From positions 3,473,501-3,537,500 of the forward strand of contig NZ_CP091913.1 of NCBI RefSeq assembly GCF_022063185.1: 64,000 nt of DNA, in the 5' to 3' direction. How positions within the stretch are numbered: the stretch's first letter is position 1; every line of letters starts with the position of its first letter. Source of the stretch: Nostoc sp. UHCC 0870 (GTDB lineage Bacteria > Cyanobacteriota > Cyanobacteriia > Cyanobacteriales > Nostocaceae). The position numbers and the translations under genes were made by a program. The notes beneath the pieces were generated by a model. The model saw only the letters and a program-made list of their open reading frames with translations. It did no database searches and was not told the origin of the DNA. Below, one piece after another: positions 50,701-60,079 of this stretch.

Positions 50701-51956
50701 AGCAATTGGAGGCAGAACGTACTCAACTTTTGGCTCAAGAAAAGTCAGCCCGGAATGCGGCTGAGGTAGCCAACAACGCCAAAGATGAGTTTTTATCAAT
50801 TCTCTCCCACGAATTGCGAAACCCACTCAATGCTTTACTGGGTTGGTCGCATTTATTACAAAAGCATCAGCTTGATGAAGCAACTACTAATCAAGGTTTA
50901 GAAGCGATTGAGCGTAGCGCGCAGGCTCAAGCTCATCTGATTACAGATTTGCTCGACATTTCCCGCATTAGTTCTGGTAGGCTGCGTCTAGATGCTGAGA
51001 CGATTGAGCTGATACCAATCATTGAATCTGCGATCGAGGTTGTCCGTCTCTCCGCAGAAGCCAAAAATATTCAACTTATCTCCAGGCTAGATCCTGCCTT
51101 TAGAAACATATTAGGTGATCCCACTCGCTTACAGCAGGTGATGTGGAATTTACTTTCTAATGCCATTAAATTCACCCCCCAAGGTGGCAGAATTGACATC
51201 ACATTAGATTATACTGATCTTCATGCTCAGATCCAAGTTATTGATACAGGTAAAGGTATCAGTGCTGACTTTCTCCCCTATATTTTTGAGCGATTTCGTC
51301 AGGCTGATGGTAGCAGAACCCGCTCAAATCCTGGATTGGGATTGGGGCTATCGATTGTCCGCCATTTAGTAGAACTCCACGGCGGTACAATTGAAGCGGC
51401 AAGTCCAGGCGAAGGTCAAGGGGCAACTTTTACAATCACGCTACCTCTGCAAATTACCCAAGCAGAAATATCTGTACCGATTACACCAGTAGAAACTTCA
51501 CTATCTAACCCCCCTATTTTATCTGTTGAGACATCTTATCTATCTACTGATGAAATTCCATCCTTAGAAGGTGTGCGGGTACTAATTGTAGATGACGAAA
51601 CAGATATACGCCTGTTATTTAAAATAGTGCTGGAGGATTATGGCGCACAAGTAACAGAAGCGACATCAGCAAGGGATGCACTATCAAAGCTGACAGACAA
51701 CCCTGGTAGTTACGATGTACTTTTATCTGACATTGGGCTACCACAGGAGGACGGTTATGCACTAATTCGTCAGGTGAGACAGTTGAGTGATGAAGCAACT
51801 AGAAAAATTCCCGCCGCCGCTCTCACCGCCTATGCTGGAAATGTGGAGTATGAAAAAGCTGTAGCCGCAGGATTCCAAACCCACCTTGCTAAACCTATTG
51901 AACCTCCTCAGTTGTTATCTGTGGTTGCTACTTTGGCTGGGAGAATTAGTAATTAA
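47718..51956 (+). CDS. CheB-CheR-PAS-histidine kinase-receiver hybrid
   Basis: A 1,412-residue fusion. A CheB-type methylesterase domain (about 24-205) shows Ser in GASAGG, His in IQHLSPHQKS and Asp in GGDSDGTKG. A CheR methyltransferase domain follows (about 225-480; WVAGCSTGEEAYSIA). Then come a coiled coil (about 650-745; repeated TNEEL), PAS-like regions (about 760-1010), HisKA with His in FLSILSHELRNPL (about 1026-1038), an HATPase with DTGKGIS and GLGLGLS, and a C-terminal receiver (VLIVDDETD; Asp in LSDIGLP, about 1338). It is a cytosolic signalling protein; no chemoreceptor is nearby, so the methyl-related substrate is unknown. Confidence 0.9.
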   Translation: MNSRQSSENFPSDSSDEPQENQNELFPIVSMGASAGGLQAFTELLSHLPTDTGMGFVLIQHLSPHQKSMLTEILGRTTQMPVVEAQDGMCVEPNHVYVIPPNAVMTISQGVLKLSPRDKIQGLPTTVDTFFCSLAEDYGNKAIGVILSGGDSDGTKGLEMIKDAGGITFAQCEASAQVSSMPNTAVASGHVDFILTPQQIAEELGKISRHPYVKHPTPIPPTEEIPESGNALAIIFRLLRVSTGVDFTHYKQNTLKRRLSRRMMLYKLENLEDYARYLQNNPAEVTALYQDLLITVTSFFRDPESFAALKTTIFPLIAKEHQPDSPIRVWVAGCSTGEEAYSIAICWMEFLDVQKINLPIQIFATDINEVAIEKARGGIYKPNQVADISPDRLQRFFVQVDGNYQISKPVRELCVFARHNLINDPPFSRLDLITCRNVLIYLSSPLQKKLLPMFHYGLQPTGFLMLGTSETVGEFSNLFTLVDKKYKIYSRKIAQARISIDLMPSNYPPDTLNPLPSMREDTWNGQEILKAADRIVLNQYAPVGVIINNELEILQFRGQTSSYLQPPPGRPSFNLLKMAKEELRIELRTAVHQAKKQKLSVRKEGLQIREDHQVRLVKIDVIPFQSVADTELYFIVLFQDMPPEVASDARTENTTTSDGRNVKSRRGKQASYEQENSRLKQELANTKEYLQSIIEEQQATNQDLRAANEEILSSNEELQSTNEELETAKEEIQATNEELFTINAELQRRNIESIQISNDLQNLLTCISIPILMLGSDLAIRRFTPGAERIFNLIPTDVGRPLSDIKHNLNISDLEPKILQVISTLNYKTQEVQDGEGHWYDLRIRPYRTIDNKIDGAVVILVDIDALKESAKQLRVSIDYAQAIVDTMRESLVVLDKDLRVISANQFFYETFQTIPENTENYLIYEIGNGQWNLPLLRSLLEDILPQQTQVQGFEVECNFEEIGHKIMQLNGRKMTTQENREMILLLIEDITERKQLEAERTQLLAQEKSARNAAEVANNAKDEFLSILSHELRNPLNALLGWSHLLQKHQLDEATTNQGLEAIERSAQAQAHLITDLLDISRISSGRLRLDAETIELIPIIESAIEVVRLSAEAKNIQLISRLDPAFRNILGDPTRLQQVMWNLLSNAIKFTPQGGRIDITLDYTDLHAQIQVIDTGKGISADFLPYIFERFRQADGSRTRSNPGLGLGLSIVRHLVELHGGTIEAASPGEGQGATFTITLPLQITQAEISVPITPVETSLSNPPILSVETSYLSTDEIPSLEGVRVLIVDDETDIRLLFKIVLEDYGAQVTEATSARDALSKLTDNPGSYDVLLSDIGLPQEDGYALIRQVRQLSDEATRKIPAAALTAYAGNVEYEKAVAAGFQTHLAKPIEPPQLLSVVATLAGRISN

Positions 51957-51967
51957 GAAAAACTTTA

Positions 51968-52049
51968 AAGAACCCCACCCCCAACCCCCTCCCCGCAAGC
52001 GGGGAGGGGGCTATTATTATATACGTCATGTGATTAGGAAACGCTATAA
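51968..52049. repeat. Partial copy of the TTATAGCG-type MITE
   Basis: The G/C stem CCCCTCCCCGC/GCGGGGAGGGG and the right part (CATGTGATTAGGAAACGCTATAAG) match the inner element of 44512-44660 in inverted orientation. The left terminal repeat is not evident, so this copy may be truncated. Confidence 0.65.
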
Positions 52050-52109
52050 GAAACAAAATATCAAAATTAACGTTCTATTTAGGTAATAGCTATTAATAAA
52101 GTGAACAGT

Positions 52110-52221
52110 AGACCTCTTGCATAAATGCTGAATTTGTCATGTTGAGTGAAGCGAAACATCTCAAAGATTCTATATTTCATTCAGAATGACACATCTAATT
52201 TTCGGACTTTTGCCAGAGGTA
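52110..52221. repeat. Inverted copy of the AGACCTNTTGCA MITE
   Basis: Begins AGACCTCTTGCATAAATG and ends ACTTTTGCCAGAGGT. It is the reverse complement of the outer element at 44422-44679, but without the nested insertion. It lies upstream of the Omp85 gene. Confidence 0.75.
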
Positions 52222-52330
52222 TAGTACATCTGCTCATAGTGGTGCAAGTGTTTGCGCTACTATGCTTGTACTTCATGGTGTTTTATTATTTTGAATGTTG
52301 TAGCTTTCTTCCCGTAGGGTATTGAAAATT

Positions 52331-54355
52331 ATGCGTGTTTCTTCTACTGCAATTTTGACTTTAGCTACTTTGGCGGCTGGTAATGTTACTCAACAAGCCA
52401 TAGCTGCACCTGTTACCGCCTCAAATCAGGTTACACCAGAGGAAAATTTAGTAGTTCCAGTAGTGGAAGAAACCCCCGCACCTCTCAACGCTGTGGCTGT
52501 ACCGGAAACAGAGATGACTCCCCAATTTTCTCCATCTACAGTCATAGCTCAAAAACCTGTTGTTCTGCCTCCTACGTCTCCTGTTGTGAATCCACCAGCA
52601 CCCAAGCCTACCACGACTGAAAGCGGTTTGGTTGTCACAGCTACTGATGTGCAGATAGTAGGCGCGACTCCTGAATTACAGCAAGTTATTCGCCAATTAA
52701 TTAAAACTCAAACGGGAGGAGAAACCAGCGAAAGCCAGTTACAAAGGGATGTCGCCGCAATTTTGCAGACTGGTTTATTTGTTAATGCTAACGTCAATAC
52801 CCGCATTACCCCATCAGGGTTAAATGTAGTATATCAAGTGCAGCCAGTGGTAGTGCGATCGCTCCAACTCGAAGGAGCAAAAGCCCTGACTTATCAAGTC
52901 GCCCTCAAACCTTTTCAATCCCAAATCGGTAAACCCATTAGTCCCGAAGGGCTGAAAGCAGCCGTCCAACAAGTAAATAAATGGTACGCCGACAATGGTT
53001 ATAACTTGGCGCGGGTGTTAACTATTAAACCTAGTAATCAAGGTATTCTCACGGTTAATGTGGCGGAAGGTTTAGTCAGTGATATCAAGTTTCGCTTTGT
53101 AAATGACGATGGTAAAACCGTTGATAATAATGGTAATCCCGTTTCTGGACGCACCAAACCAGATTTCTTAAAGCAACAACTCCAACTGAAACCCGGACAA
53201 GTTTTTAAAGAAAATACTGTCCAGCAAGATGTCCAAAATTTGTATCGCACTGGCTTATTTCAAAGTATCAATGTCGCCTTTGAAGGCGATGCTAGCAACC
53301 TAGATGTGATTTACGAACTCAAGGAAATTGGGGCGCGGGGGATTAACTTGGGTGGTAGTTACAACGGCGATACAGGATTAATTGGAACTCTGAACTATCA
53401 AGACCAAAATATTGGCGGTAGAAATGATATTTTAAACGTCAATGTCGGCTTAAGTCGCCGGGATTTGCAATTTGATAGTAAATTTATTAGCCCCTATCGC
53501 GCTACGAATCCTGACCGTTTAGGCTACACCGTGAACATCTTCCGCAGTCGAGAACTTTCGGAAACCTTTGATGATGAGATTAAGTTAGCTAATGACGATA
53601 AAGTCCGTGAAGGTAAGATTGGTGCATCTATCAGCTTACAACGACCGATTGATGATTGGGATGCGTCTTTAGGGTTTAATTATACTCGTACCAGCATTCG
53701 CGATCGCCAAGGCAATATTAACTCTACTGATATTCAAGGAAACCCCCTCTCTGCTAGTGGTGCTGGCGTTGATGACTTAGCTACCGTCTCTTTCACCGCC
53801 ACCAAAGACCAACGGGATAACCTGATTAATCCTACCAAGGGTTCTGTATTGAGTTTGAGTACAGAGCAATCTGTCCCCATCGGTCAAGGTAACATTTCCA
53901 TGAATCGCCTCACAGCCAATTATAAACAGTATGTTCCAGTGCAGCTATTTAACAGCCAACAACCCCAAGTATTTGCCTTTAATGTGCAAGCTGGTACTGT
54001 CTTAGGTGACTTACCACCCTATGAAACCTTTAACTTAGGGGGTTCTAATTCCGTGCGTGGTTACGACGCAGGGGATGTAGGTAGTGGTCGCAGCTATGTA
54101 CTAGCCTCTGCTGAATATCGCTTTTCCGTCTTACCAATCGTAGGGGGAGTATTGTTTGCTGACTTCGCCTCAGACTTAGGTTCTGGTGACACCGTTCTCG
54201 GAGACCCCGCAGGTGTACGCGGTAAACCCGGTTCTGGTTTTGGTTACGGTGCAGGAGTGCGAGTAGATTCCCCATTAGGTTTAATTCGCGCTGACTACGG
54301 CATTAGTGACCAAGGGGAAAGTAGAATACATTTAGGCATAGGTCAACGGTTTTAA
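52331..54355 (+). CDS. Omp85/BamA-family outer membrane protein
   Basis: Preferred start ATG 52331 (674 residues); a TTG at 52322 is an alternative. A signal peptide ends near AIAAPVTA. A Pro-rich linker (about 30-100) is followed by POTRA domains (about 105-340) and a 16-strand-type barrel with GGSNSVRGYDAGDVG and the terminal VDSPLGLIRADYGISDQGE and final Phe. Omp85 proteins insert barrels or export polypeptides; cyanobacteria have several paralogues and I cannot tell which this is. It is not a classical TpsB partner for the haemagglutinin at 844. Confidence 0.88.
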   Translation: MRVSSTAILTLATLAAGNVTQQAIAAPVTASNQVTPEENLVVPVVEETPAPLNAVAVPETEMTPQFSPSTVIAQKPVVLPPTSPVVNPPAPKPTTTESGLVVTATDVQIVGATPELQQVIRQLIKTQTGGETSESQLQRDVAAILQTGLFVNANVNTRITPSGLNVVYQVQPVVVRSLQLEGAKALTYQVALKPFQSQIGKPISPEGLKAAVQQVNKWYADNGYNLARVLTIKPSNQGILTVNVAEGLVSDIKFRFVNDDGKTVDNNGNPVSGRTKPDFLKQQLQLKPGQVFKENTVQQDVQNLYRTGLFQSINVAFEGDASNLDVIYELKEIGARGINLGGSYNGDTGLIGTLNYQDQNIGGRNDILNVNVGLSRRDLQFDSKFISPYRATNPDRLGYTVNIFRSRELSETFDDEIKLANDDKVREGKIGASISLQRPIDDWDASLGFNYTRTSIRDRQGNINSTDIQGNPLSASGAGVDDLATVSFTATKDQRDNLINPTKGSVLSLSTEQSVPIGQGNISMNRLTANYKQYVPVQLFNSQQPQVFAFNVQAGTVLGDLPPYETFNLGGSNSVRGYDAGDVGSGRSYVLASAEYRFSVLPIVGGVLFADFASDLGSGDTVLGDPAGVRGKPGSGFGYGAGVRVDSPLGLIRADYGISDQGESRIHLGIGQRF

Positions 54356-54387
54356 AAGCAAGACGAGGCTTGAAAAAATAAATATAT

Positions 54388-55074
54388 TTACTTCTTTTTC
54401 TGAGAGTGTGAATTTTGCTGTGATTGGCTATCTGCTCTGAGTTGTTGTCTGCCGTTGGTAATAACTCGTAACATATCTTTTAAGTCTTGCTCGATTCCTT
54501 CCAAGACATGATCAGCATATTCATCAGCACCACCTTCAATTTCTTGAGCTTGAGCGATCGCTATTTGTCGCATTTGTTCCAACTCTTCTTGACAAGCAAG
54601 CCGCTTCAATTCTATCTCATTGAGAGTATCCTTCATCATCGCCTCACACTCTTGCTGCACTTGTCGGCGCAGTTGTTCAGCTTGATGTTCCGCCTCCCTG
54701 ATAATATCGCTCTCCGCTAGAATTTGCGCTCTTTTGGCTTGGGCAGCATCAACAAGTTGCTGTCCATATTCTTCTGCTTCTAGGAGAATTTCATCTTTTT
54801 GTTCTAGAATGGCGGCGGCTTCCTGAAACACTGACGGTAAGGAAACCCTGATGTAATCTAACTGTTCTAATAATTTTTCTTCATCTACTAGTGTCCGTCC
54901 CGTTAGGGGGATGCGGAAACTAGTAAGCATAATTTCTTCTAGACGATTAAGTTCTTCCTGAATATCTAAGCTTCCTGCTTGGGGAATTTCTCCGGGGGAG
55001 ATTCCGTTGACGTACTCTGGGGGATAGCTTCCGTTGCGATTGGGTTCGCTATTGGATACTTGTGGTTGTAGCAT
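54388..55074 (-). CDS. Coiled-coil protein, possibly DivIVA/Cdv3-like
   Basis: A 228-residue protein. Residues about 37-85 form a conserved-looking head ([20 protein letters not shown]), and about 90-205 is a continuous coiled coil rich in Glu, Gln and Ala. The ends are low-complexity. Such proteins near coaD in cyanobacteria resemble ATP-synthase b-subunit or DivIVA-type coiled coils; a cell-division role is only a guess. Its first 36 codons overlap coaD by 109 bp in another frame; a Met at 54930 would avoid this but cut the head. Confidence 0.65.
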   Translation of the reverse strand: MLQPQVSNSEPNRNGSYPPEYVNGISPGEIPQAGSLDIQEELNRLEEIMLTSFRIPLTGRTLVDEEKLLEQLDYIRVSLPSVFQEAAAILEQKDEILLEAEEYGQQLVDAAQAKRAQILAESDIIREAEHQAEQLRRQVQQECEAMMKDTLNEIELKRLACQEELEQMRQIAIAQAQEIEGGADEYADHVLEGIEQDLKDMLRVITNGRQQLRADSQSQQNSHSQKKK

Positions 55075-55535
55075 TTGTATATATCTAGGGCAATGAGGGG
55101 AGGGACAAGATGATCGACTGAACCACCAAACCTTGCAATCTCTTTTACCACACTACTACTTAAAAAACTATACTCATTTGATGTTGCTAAAAAAACTGTC
55201 TCGATTTGGGTTGAAAGCGTTTTATTAGTATGTGCCATCTGTAGTTCTACTTCAAAGTCAGAAATAGCCCGTAGACCTCGTAATATAACTTGTGCTTTTC
55301 GTTGCTGGGCATAATTGACAGTTAAACCATCAAAACTATCTACTTTCACATTAGATAGATGTTTTGTCGCCAAACCAATCTGTTCTAGGCGTTGCGGTAC
55401 GCTAAAAAGTGGTACTTTATTTGGGTTTCGCAATACAGCAACAATCACCTCATCAAACAACCGACTACCACGTTGAATAATATCGAGGTGTCCTAAAGTA
55501 ATGGGGTCGAAGCTACCGGGATAAATAGCAATCAC
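54966..55535 (-). CDS. coaD: Phosphopantetheine adenylyltransferase CoaD
   Basis: A 189-residue enzyme that makes dephospho-CoA from 4'-phosphopantetheine and ATP, the penultimate CoA step. [14 protein letters not shown] contains the nucleotidyltransferase TxGH motif; [19 protein letters not shown] and [19 protein letters not shown] are typical. Residues after about 160 are a low-complexity tail ([15 protein letters not shown]) beyond the usual family length, encoded in the region shared with the next gene. Confidence 0.95.
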   Translation of the reverse strand: MIAIYPGSFDPITLGHLDIIQRGSRLFDEVIVAVLRNPNKVPLFSVPQRLEQIGLATKHLSNVKVDSFDGLTVNYAQQRKAQVILRGLRAISDFEVELQMAHTNKTLSTQIETVFLATSNEYSFLSSSVVKEIARFGGSVDHLVPPLIALDIYKCYNHKYPIANPIATEAIPQSTSTESPPEKFPKQEA

Positions 55536-55579
55536 AATAAATCACGATATTTAATGTATCAAAGTTACTGAGGAGATTA

Positions 55580-55770
55580 TATCGAAATTAGGTTACAGGT
55601 TACAGGTGACAGGTGATTAAGGACTGGGGACAAAGGATACAAGGGATACAAGGAAGTAAAAAGGTAGACAAAAAGAATCTTTTGCCCCAATACCCAAGAC
55701 CCAATCCCCAGTTATTTAATTTTGAATTTTGAATTTTGAATTTTGAATTGATTTGTCCCCAATACCCAAT
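55580..55770. repeat. Short tandem repeats upstream of lgt
   Basis: Runs of GGTTACA/GGTGACA, CCCAATAC and four copies of ATTTTGA(ATT) occupy the coaD-lgt spacer. Confidence 0.8.
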
Positions 55771-55797
55771 CACTAATTACTATTTAGGAAATTTTAC

Positions 55798-56658
55798 ATG
55801 GTACTGGATCTTTCTATTTTGCCTTTGGCGTTTTTATTCACTTCCCCCGGCCCTATTCTGGTGGAAATCGGCCCAATTACTATTCGCTGGTATGGCTTAT
55901 TAATCGCCTCTGCTGTCTTAATCGGTGTTAGTCTTTCCCAGTATTTAGCAAAACGCCGTCATGTTAATCCAGAGTTGCTGAGTGATTTGTCAATTTGGCT
56001 GGTAATTGCAGCCATTCCCGCAGCCCGAATTTATTATGTTTTATTTGAATGGTCAGAATATGCCCAAAATCCAGGCAGGATTATTGCGATTTGGCAAGGA
56101 GGTATTGCCATTCATGGGGCAATTATTGGCGGTACTTTGGCTGCACTGATGTTTGCCAAGCTTAAACGGGTTTCTTTTTGGCAATTAGCTGATTTAATCG
56201 CACCTTCGCTGATTTTAGGACAGGCGATCGGGCGTTGGGGTAATTTCTTCAATTCTGAAGCTTTTGGTCGTCCTACCAATTTACCTTGGAAATTGTACAT
56301 TCCACCCGAAAGCCGCCCCCCAGTTTTAGCCAGTTATGAATATTTTCATCCCACTTTCCTCTACGAATCTGTGTGGAATTTAATGGTGTTTGCGCTGCTT
56401 ATAACTTTATTCTTTCGCGGTTTATCGGGTAAGCCACGCTTGCGGGTAGGTACTTTATTTATGCTTTACCTGGTAGCTTACAGCCTAGGACGTTTTTGGA
56501 TTGAGGGACTTCGCACTGATAGTTTGATGTTGGGGCCATTACGAATTGCACAAGTGGTCAGCCTCACTGGTATATCCTTGGGATTAGCTGGTTTAGCGTG
56601 GCTGTATCTCCGTAAACGCCCTTTACCTGACGTGGTTTCTCCCGTTAAGGAGGAGTAG
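55798..56658 (+). CDS. lgt: Prolipoprotein diacylglyceryl transferase Lgt
   Basis: A 286-residue inner membrane enzyme that transfers diacylglycerol from phosphatidylglycerol to the lipobox Cys of prolipoproteins. About seven membrane helices are visible. Signatures are [12 protein letters not shown], the conserved HGAIIGG, the Lgt signature [13 protein letters not shown] (from about residue 144), HPTFLYES and GRFWIEGLR. Length and motifs are normal. Confidence 0.96.
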   Translation: MVLDLSILPLAFLFTSPGPILVEIGPITIRWYGLLIASAVLIGVSLSQYLAKRRHVNPELLSDLSIWLVIAAIPAARIYYVLFEWSEYAQNPGRIIAIWQGGIAIHGAIIGGTLAALMFAKLKRVSFWQLADLIAPSLILGQAIGRWGNFFNSEAFGRPTNLPWKLYIPPESRPPVLASYEYFHPTFLYESVWNLMVFALLITLFFRGLSGKPRLRVGTLFMLYLVAYSLGRFWIEGLRTDSLMLGPLRIAQVVSLTGISLGLAGLAWLYLRKRPLPDVVSPVKEE

Positions 56659-57045
56659 GGAGGTTGAGCAGGGGACAGGGGACAGGGGACAGGGGACAGG
56701 GGACAGGTGACAGGTGACAGGGGACAGGTGACAGGGGACAGGTGACAGGGGACAGGTGACAGGGGACAGAGGGCAAGAAAGCAGGGGGAGAAAAACACAA
56801 TTCCCAATTCCCAATTCCCAATTCCCAATTCCCAATCCCCAATCCCCAATCCCCAATTCCCAATCCCCAAAAATAAAAAATGCCCCAGAGTTTTGTTTTC
56901 TCCAGGGCTTAACCAGGGTGCATCTACCATTACTCTCTACTACTCCTATAGGGTTAATCCGGAAAGATACTGAGCAAATTCTCAAAAAATTTTTTGAGCT
57001 TGGATTGTCTACTGGGAATTACTTAGATTTTATGGAAATTCAAGT
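56659..57045. repeat. Long heptamer arrays between lgt and cobM
   Basis: About 56670-56770 is GGGGACA/GGTGACA repeated some 14 times, followed by CCCAATT/CCCCAATC repeats (about 56800-56870). The arms differ, so this is not a simple hairpin. After the arrays, 56880-57045 shows a short TTTTT-rich stretch and the cobM leader. Confidence 0.85.
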
Positions 57046-57831
57046 ATGAAAGCTAATCAAAATATCTTAGAACCGAAAGTTTATATTGTGGGAGCAGGCC
57101 CTGGAGATCCAGATTTACTAACGCTGAAAGGTCAAAAACTGCTTGCTGTTGCGGATGTGATTTTATTCGCTGATTCCCTAATTCCTGAACAGCTCTTGCA
57201 ATTTTGTCGGGAAGATGCGGAAATTATTCGCACTGCTAATAAAACTTTGGAAGAAATTTTACCTCTAATGATCGAACGGGTGCGATCGCAACAAAAATCT
57301 GTGGTACGCTTGCAATCAGGTGATCCTAGCCTCTACAGTGCTATACATGAGCAAATACAGCTTCTGGCTGAGGCAAATATTCCCTTTGAAGTCATCCCTG
57401 GTATTAGTGCTTTCCAAGCCGCAGCCGCTAAACTCAATGTAGAGTTGACTGTCCCAGGTTTAGTGCAAACGATTATCTTGACACGCATTAGCGGGCGTAC
57501 AGAAGTCCCAGCCAGAGAAGAGTTAGCCTCTTTAGCAGCCCATAAAGCTAGTTTATGTTTATATCTGAGTGCGCGTCATGTAGAAAATGCCCAAGCTAAA
57601 TTACTAGAACACTATCCAGCAGATACCCCCGTAGCTATTTGCTTCCGCATCGGCTGGCCAGATGAAAAAATTAGGGTTGTACCTCTGACCCAAATGGCAG
57701 ACTGTACTCAGCAAGAAAATTTGATGCGGACAACGCTATATGTGATTAGTCCAGCATTATCGTCAACAAATGGGCGATCGCGGTTATATGATCCTAAGTA
57801 TAGTCGTTTATTCCGTCAGGTTGGGAGATAG
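57046..57831 (+). CDS. cobM: Precorrin-4 C11-methyltransferase CobM
   Basis: A 261-residue SAM-dependent methyltransferase of the corrin pathway. It has the N-terminal VYIVGAGPGDPDLLTLKG, the RLQSGDPSLYSAI loop, VIPGISAFQAAAA and PVAICFRIGWPDE of the tetrapyrrole methylase fold, with features closest to CobM/CbiF. It methylates C11 of precorrin-4 (or the cobalt form) in B12 synthesis. No other cob genes are adjacent. Confidence 0.9.
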   Translation: MKANQNILEPKVYIVGAGPGDPDLLTLKGQKLLAVADVILFADSLIPEQLLQFCREDAEIIRTANKTLEEILPLMIERVRSQQKSVVRLQSGDPSLYSAIHEQIQLLAEANIPFEVIPGISAFQAAAAKLNVELTVPGLVQTIILTRISGRTEVPAREELASLAAHKASLCLYLSARHVENAQAKLLEHYPADTPVAICFRIGWPDEKIRVVPLTQMADCTQQENLMRTTLYVISPALSSTNGRSRLYDPKYSRLFRQVGR

Positions 57832-57902
57832 GTATAGGGACTATTGATTTCTTGCACCAGCAACTTAGGTTAATATTAAATTTTGAATTTTGAATTGATC
57901 AT

Positions 57903-58256
57903 ATGCCTTTAATTAAAGTCCAAACTTCTGCATCTGCACCGCAAAAAGCTGAAATTGAGGCTATGTTGAAAAGCCTGTCAGCTAAGTTAGCCAAGCATTT
58001 AGGTAAGCCGGAATCTTATGTCATGACTGCATTTGAAGCGGAAATGCCTATGACTTTTGCTGGTACTACAGAACCAGTTTGTTATATAGAGATTAAGAGT
58101 ATTGGCACAATGGAGCTCAATCAAACTGAGGCGATGAGTCAAGATTTTTGCCAACAGATTAATCAAACTCTCGGAGTGTCGCAAAATCGCATTTACATTG
58201 AGTTTGCTGATGCTAAGGGTGCAATGTGGGGCTGGAACGGCTCAACGTTTGGTTAG
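57903..58256 (+). CDS. MIF-like tautomerase family protein
   Basis: A 117-residue protein of the macrophage-migration-inhibitory-factor-like family. Pro1 after Met removal (MPLIKVQTS) is the expected catalytic base, with ESYVMTAFEAEMPMTFAGT and NRIYIEFADAKGAMWGWNG conserved. Phenylpyruvate or similar keto-enol tautomerase activity is likely; the physiological substrate in cyanobacteria is unknown. Confidence 0.9.
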   Translation: MPLIKVQTSASAPQKAEIEAMLKSLSAKLAKHLGKPESYVMTAFEAEMPMTFAGTTEPVCYIEIKSIGTMELNQTEAMSQDFCQQINQTLGVSQNRIYIEFADAKGAMWGWNGSTFG

Positions 58257-58443
58257 GTCTGAATTGGCACTATTGATGATGAGGCGATCTCACCCAGTAT
58301 CAATATATATTCACCAGACACCTCGCGCCGTGGAAGCCCCTAAATTCATGTATGGGGGTAAGGCGCACTTCGACAAGCTCAGTGACTACCAAATTGAGTT
58401 GAAAGTTGTACGATAGAGATTCAGCTTCAACTTGTGATTTTTT

Positions 58444-59511
58444 ATGTCTGCTACGCCTCTTGTTTACCCAGTTAACTCAACCATCTCAGAAACAACAACT
58501 TTGCCGCCCTTACTCGGTGCTTCGGTGACGGAGTTAACTGCTTGGGTACAGCAGCAGGGACAACCTGCTTACAGAGGGAAGCAACTCCACGATTGGATAT
58601 ATCACAAAGGAGTGCGATCGCTAGCTGATATTTCTGCGTTTCCTAAGCAATGGCGAGCAGATGTTGCAGATATCCCCATCGGGCGTTCTCAGATTCATTA
58701 CCGATCTGTTGCACCAGATAGCACAGTAAAGTACCTTCTGCAACTATCCGATGGGCAGATTGTGGAAACAGTGGGGATTCCGACAGATAAGCGTTTAACT
58801 GTTTGTGTATCTACTCAGGTGGGTTGTCCAATGGCGTGTGATTTCTGCGCTACTGGGAAAGGTGGCTACAAACGTAATTTGGGCAGACATGAAATTGTTG
58901 ATCAAGTATTAACTGTGCAAGAAGATTTTCAGCAACGGGTGAGTCATGTGGTATTTATGGGCATGGGTGAACCGTTGTTAAATACAGAGAATGTTTTAGG
59001 GGCAATTAAATCTTTAAATCAAGATGTAGGGATTGGACAGCGATCGCTAACTTTATCTACTGTAGGAATCCGCGATCGCATCCGGGAGTTAGCCGAACAT
59101 CATTTACAAGTTACCCTGGCGGTGAGTCTGCACGCCCCCAACCAAGCACTACGCGAACAACTTATCCCCAGTGCGCGTTCCTATCCCATCGAAGATTTAA
59201 TGGCTGAATGTCGGGAATATGTAGAAATTACTGGCAGACGTGTAAGTTTTGAATATATCTTGCTGGCTGGTGTGAACGATTTACCAGAACACGCCTTACA
59301 ACTAGCCAAGCGTCTGCGGGGATTTCAATGTCATGTCAACTTGATTCCTTACAATCCTATTCAGGAAGTTGAGTACAAACGCCCTAAGAGCGATCGCATT
59401 CAAGCTTTTGTCACAGTTCTGCAACAGCAAAAAATCGCTGTTAGCGTCCGCTATTCCCGTGGTTTAGAAGCTGATGCGGCCTGTGGACAACTAAGAACAA
59501 GTAAGTCGTAA
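58444..59511 (+). CDS. rlmN: 23S rRNA (adenine-C2)-methyltransferase RlmN
   Basis: A 355-residue radical-SAM enzyme that methylates A2503 of 23S rRNA and A37 of some tRNAs. The radical-SAM cysteines are Cys128, Cys132 and Cys135 (CPMACDFC). [18 protein letters not shown] and [16 protein letters not shown] follow, and the methyl-carrying Cys is in DAACGQLR at the C-terminus. Complete. Confidence 0.96.
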   Translation: MSATPLVYPVNSTISETTTLPPLLGASVTELTAWVQQQGQPAYRGKQLHDWIYHKGVRSLADISAFPKQWRADVADIPIGRSQIHYRSVAPDSTVKYLLQLSDGQIVETVGIPTDKRLTVCVSTQVGCPMACDFCATGKGGYKRNLGRHEIVDQVLTVQEDFQQRVSHVVFMGMGEPLLNTENVLGAIKSLNQDVGIGQRSLTLSTVGIRDRIRELAEHHLQVTLAVSLHAPNQALREQLIPSARSYPIEDLMAECREYVEITGRRVSFEYILLAGVNDLPEHALQLAKRLRGFQCHVNLIPYNPIQEVEYKRPKSDRIQAFVTVLQQQKIAVSVRYSRGLEADAACGQLRTSKS

Positions 59512-59617
59512 TTACGCAAAAATACTTGCGTTGCCAGTTTGTCGATCGTGGCGAAGTTTGGTAAATAAAAGATAGCTTAAATAGTTAGCTTTTGTCCCAT
59601 ACTTAACACCAAGCATT

Positions 59618-59881
59618 GTGAGTGCTAAACGTTTGCCAGAAACTACCGCCCATGTCAAAATCACCCGCCAATCCTGGCAACACGGCTTCCTAGAAGGTGA
59701 AGTGAGTGCAGGGGATTTTGAGTGGTATTTCCAATGGAATTTTCGCCTGGGGGAACTTTCCGTGAAGCCTTCCCAGGGTCGGGCTTTAATCAAAGAACCT
59801 CTGGGAAGGTTCTTGGAACAGCAAGATTATCAGCTAGAACCAGGCGGAGACTATGCGTTTACGATTCGCGCAAAATTATGA
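59618..59881 (+). CDS. DUF3146 family protein
   Basis: An 87-residue cyanobacterial protein with the pattern ARVKITRQSW-like start (here AHVKITRQSWQHGFLEGEVS), FEWYFQWNFRLGELSV and PLGRFLEQQDYQLEPGGDY. The start is GTG at 59618. Function unknown. Between rlmN and a heptamer repeat array. Confidence 0.78.
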   Translation: MSAKRLPETTAHVKITRQSWQHGFLEGEVSAGDFEWYFQWNFRLGELSVKPSQGRALIKEPLGRFLEQQDYQLEPGGDYAFTIRAKL

Positions 59882-60006
59882 AGAGTGCTGAGTTCCAAGT
59901 TCTGTTAGCGGTAGCGCAGCGTTTAGTCGGTGCTGAGTTTAAAGACCGCCTACAACTGGGCGTGGCTTTATACCATAGTGCGAAATTACTGAGTAATCTT
60001 CTTGTT

Positions 60007-60075
60007 ACTCAGCACTCAGCACTCAGCACTCAGCACTCAGCACTCAGCACTCAGCACTCAGCACTCAGCACTCAG
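60007..60075. repeat. GCACTCA heptamer array
   Basis: About ten perfect tandem GCACTCA units just before the end of the YqgF-like gene. Confidence 0.95.
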
Positions 60076-60079
60076 CAGA

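Noticed and set aside
56660..56880. Dense tandem repeats between lgt and cobM, at first sight like a CRISPR array
   Set aside because: The unit is 7 bp with no unique spacers; these are short tandem heptamer repeats.
56478..56985. Minus-strand frames rich in GDWELGIG and CPLSPV
   Set aside because: Translations of heptamer repeats, not real proteins.
60007..60075. GCACTCA array as a possible CRISPR or origin iteron
   Set aside because: Perfect contiguous heptamers without spacers, no cas genes and no DnaA-type boxes nearby.
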